This document shows, piece after piece, positions 6,681 through 13,044 of a stretch of 14,467 nucleotides of DNA (position 1 is its first letter; each line of letters opens with the position of its first letter). Source of the DNA: CAYYAQ01 sp964469555 (lineage in GTDB: Bacteria; Planctomycetota; UBA1135; UBA2386). Location: NCBI GenBank assembly GCA_964469555.1, contig CAYYAQ010000130.1, positions 1-14,467 of the forward strand, given 5' to 3'. The position numbers and the translations under genes are program-made. The notes beneath the pieces are model-generated. The model did not search any database. It was not told the origin of the DNA and saw only the letters and a program-made list of their open reading frames with translations.

Positions 6681-8941
6681 GCCGGCACCTCGGCTGCGAG
6701 TTTCTCTGCGGCGGTGACGATGTCGTCGATCTGTAGCAGCACTTCGTTCGCCGCCGGACCGAGCGGGATGAACGTGTCATCGCCGGCGATGCGGCGGACG
6801 ATCAGCCTTCGATCCTCCTGCAAACCGGCGACGATGTTCGCCGATGGGCCGCCGCCGGTCCGTCGGCACTCATCGACGATCAGCACGCGACCCGTGGCGC
6901 TCGCGTGTTCGCGCATCGCATCCCACGGCAGCGGAGCGAGCCAGCGAAGGTCGAGGACGCGGGTCGGGATGCCCATCTTTCCGAGCTTGCGCTGCGCCTG
7001 CAGGCTCATGTGTAGGCCGTTGGAGAAACTGATGATGGTCAGCAAGTCTCCATCGCCGTCGCCTTCGATGTAGACCCTGGGTTCGCCGAGCGGGACGGCT
7101 TCGCCTGGCGCCGGATACTCGAACAGCCACGCATCGTCGTCGGGTTCGTGCAGGTCCTTTGTCATGTACAACGCGATCGGTTCGAGGACCAGGCACACCG
7201 CTCCGTGTTGCATCGCTGCCGCGGCGCACGTGCGCAACATTCCCACGGCGTCGTCGGCGCGTGACGGCGACGCGATGATCAATCCGGGAATGTCGAGCAG
7301 CGCCCCGATGCTGTTGTCGTTGTGGAAGTGACCACCGAATCCCTTCTGGTACCCGTAGCTCGCGATGCGCACGACCATCGGGTTTTTGAACTGCCCATTG
7401 CTGAAGAACCGCAGTGACGATGCTTCGCCGCGAATCTGATCGAGCGCGTTGTGGATGTAGGCGAGGTACTGGATCTCCGCAATCGGCAGGCAACCGGCGA
7501 CCGCCATGCCCGATGCGAGACCGAGAATCGTGGTCTCGTCGAGGATCGTGTTGAACACACGGCCGGAACCGAACGTGCGATGCAAGTCGTCGGTCACGTG
7601 GTAGACGCCGCCTTTGCGCGCGACGTCCTCCCCGAAAACAAACGCCTCGGGGTGGGCGAGCAGGATGTCCTTCAATCCCTGCGCGATGCGAAACGCGAGG
7701 TGGCGCGGCCGTCCATCATCTTCCGGCAGGCGGTTCCGAAACGCTTCGAGCCGGGTGGCTCGGTCCGCGGCAGGAATCTGAATGTCCTGAGGTGCGGGAA
7801 GCGCGAGGGGCTCCATGACTTCGTCGGCACCCGAGAGCTTGCGGCGAGATGCGGCCTCGACGCCCGCGCGGCGGATCCGCCGCTCCAGGTCCTCGTGCAA
7901 CGCGAGGAGGGTGTTCTTCTCGATCGCGCCGGTCGTGAGCAACAGGTCGGCGAACGCGAGCATTGGGTCGCGCGCTTCGGTGGCTTCGATCTCTGTCTTG
8001 TCGAGGTAGCTCGTCTCGACGTCGGAGCCGGCGTGGCCGAGCAACCGTAGGGTGCGAAGGTGCAGGAACGTCGGCCGTCGTGATCGCCGGCAGTGTTCGA
8101 TCGCGGTCTTCGCGATGTCGTGGGTGTTCGCGAGGTCGCGACCGTCTGCCTTCCAGTAGTCGATGCCCGCGCGGTTGACGAACAGCTGTTCGATGTAGTC
8201 GTCAGGCGTGCGAACGGAGATGCCGAGGCCGTTGTCTTCACACACGAACAGGATTGGGCACGGTTGGCGGTGTAGCGTCGCGGCGCTCGCGGCGTGGAAC
8301 CCGGCCTGGGCGGTGGCGTGGTTCGCGGACGCGTCGCCGAACGAGCAGTAGACGATGCTGTCGTGCGGGATGTTGCCTTCGATGTGGAGCCGCTCCTGGC
8401 GGGCCAGCGAGTACGCGATCCCGACGGCGCGGGGCAGGTGGCTCGCGATCGTGCTCGTCTGCGGTGGCACCATCAGGCGATGGCTGCCGAAGACCTTGTG
8501 GCGTCCGCCGGCGGTCGGGTCTTCCGCGGCCGCGGTCAACGCGAGCATGGTGTCGAAGATCGGCGTCTCGCCGTCAGCCCTTCTCTGTCGCGCGGCCATG
8601 AACGCACCGGACCGGTAGTGCAGGAGCGCGGGGTCGGTCAAGCGCAGCAGATGACCGAGGACGGCGTTCGCCTCGTGCCCACTGCTCCCGATCGTGTAGA
8701 AGCTCTGTCCGTCGTTTTTCAGTCGGCGCGCTTCGAGATCCTGGAGCCGCGACTGAAGCGCCGATTCGAAGAGGCGAACCGCGGTGCGTTTGGTCAGCGT
8801 CGAGCCGGTGGCGATCGGCGCATCGAGGTCCGCATCGCCGCCCGCCGCTCCTGGATGCGCCTGGATTGCATCGAGGAGTCGGTCTCTCACCAGTGCTTCG
8901 CGGCGGATCGACATGCGATTACTATGTCGGAAGCTCGACAC
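6677..8941 (-). CDS. Fused 2-oxoacid dehydrogenase E1 (alpha + beta), thiamine-diphosphate dependent
   Basis: 754 aa. Residues about 50-400 are the E1 alpha sector: IGSSGHEA, HYRSGAFM, ASHLPRAVG, and the ThDP/Mg motif from GDAS (202) to EDNG (about 237). Residues about 430-750 are the E1 beta sector: VFGEDVARKGGVY, LDETTILGLASG, AEIQYLAY, GGHFHNDNS, SPSRADDAVGML, and a transketolase C-terminal domain near VLDLRWLAPL and VDECRRTGG. It should decarboxylate a 2-oxoacid and pass the acyl group to a lipoyl E2. Pyruvate and branched-chain oxoacids both remain possible. No E2 or E3 lies in the window. GTG 8941 has AGGG five bases upstream; ATG at 8914 is an alternative without a clear SD. It is coupled by a 4-bp overlap to the acyltransferase gene. 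Confidence 0.9.
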   Translation of the reverse strand: MSSFRHSNRMSIRREALVRDRLLDAIQAHPGAAGGDADLDAPIATGSTLTKRTAVRLFESALQSRLQDLEARRLKNDGQSFYTIGSSGHEANAVLGHLLRLTDPALLHYRSGAFMAARQRRADGETPIFDTMLALTAAAEDPTAGGRHKVFGSHRLMVPPQTSTIASHLPRAVGIAYSLARQERLHIEGNIPHDSIVYCSFGDASANHATAQAGFHAASAATLHRQPCPILFVCEDNGLGISVRTPDDYIEQLFVNRAGIDYWKADGRDLANTHDIAKTAIEHCRRSRRPTFLHLRTLRLLGHAGSDVETSYLDKTEIEATEARDPMLAFADLLLTTGAIEKNTLLALHEDLERRIRRAGVEAASRRKLSGADEVMEPLALPAPQDIQIPAADRATRLEAFRNRLPEDDGRPRHLAFRIAQGLKDILLAHPEAFVFGEDVARKGGVYHVTDDLHRTFGSGRVFNTILDETTILGLASGMAVAGCLPIAEIQYLAYIHNALDQIRGEASSLRFFSNGQFKNPMVVRIASYGYQKGFGGHFHNDNSIGALLDIPGLIIASPSRADDAVGMLRTCAAAAMQHGAVCLVLEPIALYMTKDLHEPDDDAWLFEYPAPGEAVPLGEPRVYIEGDGDGDLLTIISFSNGLHMSLQAQRKLGKMGIPTRVLDLRWLAPLPWDAMREHASATGRVLIVDECRRTGGGPSANIVAGLQEDRRLIVRRIAGDDTFIPLGPAANEVLLQIDDIVTAAEKLAAEVPA

Positions 8942-8975
8942 GATTGCCCTGAATCGTGCCTTCGAGTTTCCGGGG

Positions 8976-9296
8976 TCAGCGCTCTTCGAAGCGCGGAAGC
9001 GGGCCGGTCTCGCCGGTGATCAGGCGGGCACCGCGCTGGAACGTGATGTAGGACCACGCCCAACTGAACATGACCAGGAAGCGGTTGCGGAATCCGATCA
9101 GGAAGAAGACGTGGACGAGCCACCAGAAGATCCAGGCGAAATAGCCGGAGAAGCGGAGCCTGCCTAGGTGGGCGACGGCGGCGTGGCGGCCGGATTGGAG
9201 GGCCGCGGGGGCGATCCCGGGTATCGGCTTGCCGCCGCTCTCCATGGTCATGAGGTCGCCGATGACGAAGAGAACGAGAGCGCGCAGGAATGGCAT
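8976..9296 (-). pseudogene. Type II NADH dehydrogenase (NDH-2) C-terminal remnant with internal loss
   Basis: 106 codons matching only the C-terminus of FAD-dependent NADH:quinone oxidoreductase. FVIGDLMTMESGGKPIPG is the second FAD-contact region, followed by APAALQSGRHAA. Then come HLGRLRFSGYFAWIFWW, HVFFLIGFRNRF and WAWSYITFQRGARLITG, the membrane-anchoring tail. Between GRHAA and VAHLG (about 9174-9179) the family normally has about 40 residues including a dKGxMATIGR-type motif, which is absent. The N-terminal Rossmann domains (about 300 residues) are also missing: an in-frame TGA lies just upstream of the ATG, and no NAD/FAD glycine motif occurs in the 90 bases before sdhB ends. It lies 34 bases before the E1 gene on the same strand. 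It cannot encode a working enzyme. Confidence 0.82.
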
Positions 9297-9340
9297 GGGG
9301 CATCACCGGGGGTCGAGGAGGCGAACACCAGGATGATCGC

Positions 9341-9371
9341 TTTTGAGTCCGTGCGGGGCACAGATTCAAAA
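9341..9371 (-). terminator. Strong hairpin behind sdhB, possible terminator
   Basis: A 14-bp stem (9341-9354 with 9358-9371) with one mismatch, one wobble pair and a three-base loop lies 15 bases past the sdhB stop. Its base is TTTT paired with AAAA, and no U-run follows on either strand, so it is not a canonical intrinsic terminator. Position and strength suggest it ends or protects the sdh transcript. Confidence 0.5.
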
Positions 9372-9386
9372 ACCACGCTGCGTCGT

Positions 9387-10148
9387 TCAGGCGTTGGCCT
9401 TCTTTTTTCCGCCCGTAATCATCCGCCAGATCCTCTTCAACGGATCGTAGAACTCGTCCACGACGCGCTCCTTCAGCGGGATGATCGCGTTGTCGGTAAT
9501 CGTGATGTGCTCGGGACACACGACGGTGCAGCACTTCGTGATGTTGCACAGCCCGATGCCAGCGGCTTTCTTCAGATCTTCGAGCCGGTCCTCGGTGTCG
9601 AGCGGATGCATCTCGAGCGCCGCCGCGTAGACGAAGAAGCGCGGTCCGACGAACTCGTCATGGTACTCGTGCTCGCGTAGCACGTGGCATACGTCCTGGC
9701 ACAGGTAGCACTCGATGCACTTGCGGAATTCCTGGACGCGGTCGACGTCCTGTTGGTGCATCGTCCACGTGCCGTCCGCGTTGTCCGGCTTGCGCGGCGC
9801 GAACTTCTCGATCTTCTTCTTCACCCGATAGTTGAAGGACACGTCGGTGACGAGGTCCTTCACGATGGGGAACGCCTTGAGCGGCTCAATCGTCACCGGC
9901 ACATCGTTCGGGATGTCGCTCATCCGCGTCATGCACATCAACCGCGGGTGGCCGTTGACCTCCGCCGAACACGAGCCGCACTTGCCGGCCTTGCAGTTCC
10001 ATCGGCACGCCAGATCCGACGCTGTCTCCTGCTGGATCTGGTGCACGGCATCGAGCACGACCATGCCTTCGGTGATCTCGGCCTTGTAATCCTGGTACGC
10101 GCCGTTCTTGCCTTCGCCGCGCCAGATCTTGAAGTCCACTTTCGCCAT
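9387..10148 (-). CDS. sdhB: Succinate dehydrogenase iron-sulfur subunit
   Basis: 253 aa. It carries electrons from the flavoprotein to the membrane subunit. The N-terminal 2Fe-2S ferredoxin domain has Cys52, Cys57, Cys60 and Cys72 (CKAGKCGSC...LMC); an extra Cys48 precedes it. The C-terminal domain has CIECYLCQDVC (144-154) and CNITKCCTVVCP (201-212). By the E. coli pattern, Cys144/147/150/211 would hold the 4Fe-4S cluster and Cys154/201/207 the 3Fe-4S cluster. His follows Cys154 where Pro is common. It starts six bases after sdhA ends, and a strong hairpin lies just behind its stop. All cluster ligands are present, so the subunit looks functional. Confidence 0.96.
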   Translation of the reverse strand: MAKVDFKIWRGEGKNGAYQDYKAEITEGMVVLDAVHQIQQETASDLACRWNCKAGKCGSCSAEVNGHPRLMCMTRMSDIPNDVPVTIEPLKAFPIVKDLVTDVSFNYRVKKKIEKFAPRKPDNADGTWTMHQQDVDRVQEFRKCIECYLCQDVCHVLREHEYHDEFVGPRFFVYAAALEMHPLDTEDRLEDLKKAAGIGLCNITKCCTVVCPEHITITDNAIIPLKERVVDEFYDPLKRIWRMITGGKKKANA

Positions 10149-10154
10149 GGTCGT

Positions 10155-11978
10155 CTACTTGTTGTCCTCGATTATCTGCTGCAGGTCGGCGGGCCGGTCC
10201 GGGAGCGTCTCCTCTTCGAGCTTCATCTCACCGTCCGCGCCCTTTCGGATCACGTGCATGATCTTGCCGAAGGCCTCGTCCTTGTCCGGATAGTCCTCCC
10301 GGAACTGCGCACCGCGGCTCTCACGTCGAGCGAGCGCTGCCCGCGCCGATGCTTCGGCCACGGTGACGAGGTTCTTGAGGTCCATCGCACTGTGCCATCC
10401 CGGGTTGAACTCGCGATTGTTCGCGACGACCACGCCGCTGGCGCGCTTGTCGTAGGTCTTCAGCTTCTCGATTACCTGGGAGAGTTCGTCTTCCTTGCGC
10501 ACGATGCCGGCGAGATCCTGCATGTCGACCTGCATTTCTGCCTGCACCATGAACGCGTTCTCGTTGCCCTTGCTCTCGAAGAAAGCGAGCGCCCACGCCG
10601 CGGCGTCGTCGATTTGCGATTGGTTGATCGATACGTCGCCTTCGTCCTTGGAGAACTTCGCCGCGTAGCCACCGGCGCGCTTGCCGAACACGAGGAGATC
10701 CGAGAGGGAGTTGCCGCCGAGTCGGTTGGCGCCGTGCAATCCTGCGGCGCATTCGCCGGCGGCGAACAGCCCGGGCACGGTCGACATTTGCGTATCGCCA
10801 TCGACCCGCACGCCGCCCATGACGTAGTGCGTCGTCGGCCCGACTTCCATCGGTTCCTTCGTGATGTCGAGGCCTGCCAGCTCCTTGAACTGGTGATACA
10901 TGCTCGGGAGCTTCTTCTTGATGTGCGCTTCCGCGTTCGCGATCTTCTCCTTGATCCAAGCGATGTCGAGGAACACCCCGCCATGCGGACTGCCGCGACC
11001 CTCCTTTATTTCGCGCACGATGCAGCGCGCGACGTGGTCACGGGTGAGGAGCTCCGGCGGGCGCCGGCACTCCTTGTCGCCCTGCGTGTACTTCCAACCC
11101 TCCTCGGGGTTGTCCGCGGTCGAGCTTTTGTAGTTGTCCGGGATGTCGCCGAACATGAACCGCTCGCCTTCGGAGTTCTTGAGGACGCCGCCTTCACCGC
11201 GTACGCCTTCGGTTACGAGGATGCCGGCGACGCTCGGTGGCCAGACCATCCCCGTCGGGTGGAACTGGATGTACTCCATGTCGATGAGATCGGCGCCCGC
11301 TTCATACGCGAGCGCGTGTCCGTCACCGGTGTACTCCCAGCTGTTGCTCGTGATCTTGTAGGCCTGACCGATCCCGCCCGTCGCGAGGACGATCGACTTG
11401 GCCTTGAAGAGTCGGAAATACCCGCGGTCCCGGTCGTAGCCGAGCGCACCACAGACCCGGTCGCCGTCTTTGAGGAGCTCGAAGACCGTGCACTCCATGT
11501 AGACGTCGACGCCCTTGTGGATGCCGTGGTCCTGGAGGGTGCGGATCATCTCGAGGCCGGTGCGGTCGCCGACGTGCGCGAGCCGCGGGTAGCGGTGGCC
11601 GCCGAAGTTCCGCTGCATGATCTTGCCTTCCTTGGTGCGGTCGAAGACCGCCCCCCAGGCTTCGAGCTCGTTCACCCGCGCCGGAGCTTCTTGTGCGTGG
11701 AGCTGGGCCATCCGCCAGTTGTTGACGTATTGCCCGCCGCGCATCGTGTCGGCGAAGTGGGTCTTCCAGTCATCGCGGTCGTCGACGTTGGCGAGCGAGG
11801 CGGCCATGCCACCCTCGGCCATGACGGTGTGCGCCTTGCCGAGCAGCGACTTGCAGACGAGGGCGACAGTGGCGCCCTGGGCCGAAGCCTCGATCGCGGC
11901 GCTGAGACCGGCACCGCCCGCGCCGATGATGATGACGTCGTGCTCGTGGGTCCGTTCGGGATGGATTTCGACGCTCAT
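10155..11978 (-). CDS. sdhA: Succinate dehydrogenase flavoprotein subunit
   Basis: 607 aa. It oxidises succinate to fumarate in the TCA cycle, facing the cytoplasm. FAD-binding GAGGAG is at 19-24. His50 in KAHTVMAEGG matches the histidine that carries covalent FAD. Active-site motifs are QFHPTG (His240), GEGGVLKN, TRDHVAR (Arg313), THYVMGG (His384) and ANRLGGNSL (Arg419). The start overlaps the sdhC stop by 4 bp (ATGA) and the gene is followed closely by sdhB, giving the order C-A-B. Fumarate reductases share the fold. The Sdh1-like membrane subunit next door and the aerobic context favour succinate oxidation, but direction cannot be proved from sequence. Confidence 0.96.
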   Translation of the reverse strand: MSVEIHPERTHEHDVIIIGAGGAGLSAAIEASAQGATVALVCKSLLGKAHTVMAEGGMAASLANVDDRDDWKTHFADTMRGGQYVNNWRMAQLHAQEAPARVNELEAWGAVFDRTKEGKIMQRNFGGHRYPRLAHVGDRTGLEMIRTLQDHGIHKGVDVYMECTVFELLKDGDRVCGALGYDRDRGYFRLFKAKSIVLATGGIGQAYKITSNSWEYTGDGHALAYEAGADLIDMEYIQFHPTGMVWPPSVAGILVTEGVRGEGGVLKNSEGERFMFGDIPDNYKSSTADNPEEGWKYTQGDKECRRPPELLTRDHVARCIVREIKEGRGSPHGGVFLDIAWIKEKIANAEAHIKKKLPSMYHQFKELAGLDITKEPMEVGPTTHYVMGGVRVDGDTQMSTVPGLFAAGECAAGLHGANRLGGNSLSDLLVFGKRAGGYAAKFSKDEGDVSINQSQIDDAAAWALAFFESKGNENAFMVQAEMQVDMQDLAGIVRKEDELSQVIEKLKTYDKRASGVVVANNREFNPGWHSAMDLKNLVTVAEASARAALARRESRGAQFREDYPDKDEAFGKIMHVIRKGADGEMKLEEETLPDRPADLQQIIEDNK

Positions 11979-12793
11979 CCGGGAATCCTCCAGTCAGTCC
12001 AGATTTCCATCGAACAGAGGCGCACGTAGACGTCGGAGAATCCGACCCAGAAAAGGCTGAACCAGGCCCACATCTGGTGGCGCTTGTTCAGGCAGGAAAC
12101 GCAGCTCCAGGCCTTGGTGCGGACCGGTTTGCCCGTAATCGTGTCGACGTTGCCGCCCACGAGGTGGCGCAGCGAATGGCAGCCGAACGTGTAGCCGCTG
12201 AGCAGCGTCACGTTGAGCGCCAGGACGAGCGTGCCGACGCTGATGCCGAACGTCTCGGTGCCGCTGTCGTCCGTGAACCAGAGCGCCTTCCAGACGTCGT
12301 GCGCGAGGAAGGCGATGACGACGATGGCGATGTAGAGCATGTAGCGGTGGACGTTCTGCAGGATCAGCGGCAGCGAGTTCTCACCCAGGTAGCTCTTGCG
12401 GGGTTCGCCGACGGCGCACGCCGGAGGATCGGCCCAGAACGCCTTGTAGTACGCGCCTCGGTAGTAGTAGCAGGTGAGGCGGAATCCGGCAGGGGCCCAG
12501 AGGATCAGGAACGCTGGCGACCAGGGCAGCCAGGTCGGCCACCAGGATTCGCCGTTCAGGCCCTTGCCGAACAGGGCGTGGGGGCCGTCGCCGAAGAGCT
12601 CAGGTGAGTAGAACGGCGAGAGCAGGCCGGTTTTCGGGACCCAATAATGGGCGTTCTGGAACGCCGCCCACGTGGAGTACACGATAAATGCGGAGAACCC
12701 GAGGAAGACCAGCAGCGGTTTGATCCACCAGGCATCTCGGCGTGAGGTCACCCCCAGGCCGCGGCGGGTTACAGACGGTGTAATCGACGACAT
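11975..12793 (-). CDS. sdhC: Succinate dehydrogenase membrane subunit, Sdh1-like, with Cys/His motifs
   Basis: 272 aa with five likely helices (about 22-45, 88-110, 149-172, 181-204, 240-260). It is one large anchor rather than the usual SdhC/SdhD pair. Shared hallmarks with the anchor of mycobacterial Sdh1 (Rv0249c type, from memory) are SPFYSP, TCYYYRGAYYKAFW, DPPACAVGEP, LILQNVHRY, GCHSLRHLVGG, LNKRH and YVRL. Mycobacterial Sdh1 is reported to hold a Rieske-type 2Fe-2S cluster in this subunit. Candidate ligands here are Cys205, His206, His210, Cys231, Cys234 and His239. No haem assignment is made. It is the first gene of the operon, overlaps sdhA by 4 bp and has no obvious SD before its ATG. 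Confidence 0.85.
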   Translation of the reverse strand: MSSITPSVTRRGLGVTSRRDAWWIKPLLVFLGFSAFIVYSTWAAFQNAHYWVPKTGLLSPFYSPELFGDGPHALFGKGLNGESWWPTWLPWSPAFLILWAPAGFRLTCYYYRGAYYKAFWADPPACAVGEPRKSYLGENSLPLILQNVHRYMLYIAIVVIAFLAHDVWKALWFTDDSGTETFGISVGTLVLALNVTLLSGYTFGCHSLRHLVGGNVDTITGKPVRTKAWSCVSCLNKRHQMWAWFSLFWVGFSDVYVRLCSMEIWTDWRIPG

Positions 12794-13044
12794 ATCTGCT
12801 AAAGCGATAGCGTCTGTGTTTTTGATTTCAACGCTGCGCGGCGCTAAAGTGGCGAGCTGCGGACTCCGGCGTGCATCTCGCGTTGGCGGCGTGGGTCAGA
12901 CATCGCCGCTCAAGCTCCCCGGGAGCGAGATCCGACGCAAGAGGACGGGCGTAGGCTCGGGAATGGATGTTTCGCCACGTAGCGGCGAATCCGGCGCTAG
13001 TTCCCCTGCGCGCGCTCTGGCACACCGGTTGTGCGCAGGACTTC
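12794..13044. other. Divergent intergenic region, sdh operon and antiporter promoters
   Basis: No gene is supported. Towards sdhC there is a -35-like TTGAAA (reverse complement of 12826-12831) with only a poor -10 (TATCGC, 16 bases on). A dyad GCTCCC-C-GGGAGC lies at 12914-12926, placed so that it could bind a regulator between the divergent genes. Frame 1 stays open upstream of the antiporter start, but those residues do not resemble an antiporter N-terminus. Confidence 0.35.

Noticed and set aside
5733..7073. 446-codon plus-strand frame opposite the acyltransferase and E1 genes
   Set aside because: Antisense shadow crossing the junction of two confirmed genes.
9684..12029. 781-codon plus-strand open frame antisense to sdhA, sdhB and sdhC
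   Set aside because: It is the mirror of GC-rich codons of three well-supported genes, crosses their boundaries, and has low-complexity Arg/Val/Leu/Asp-rich content with no family motif.
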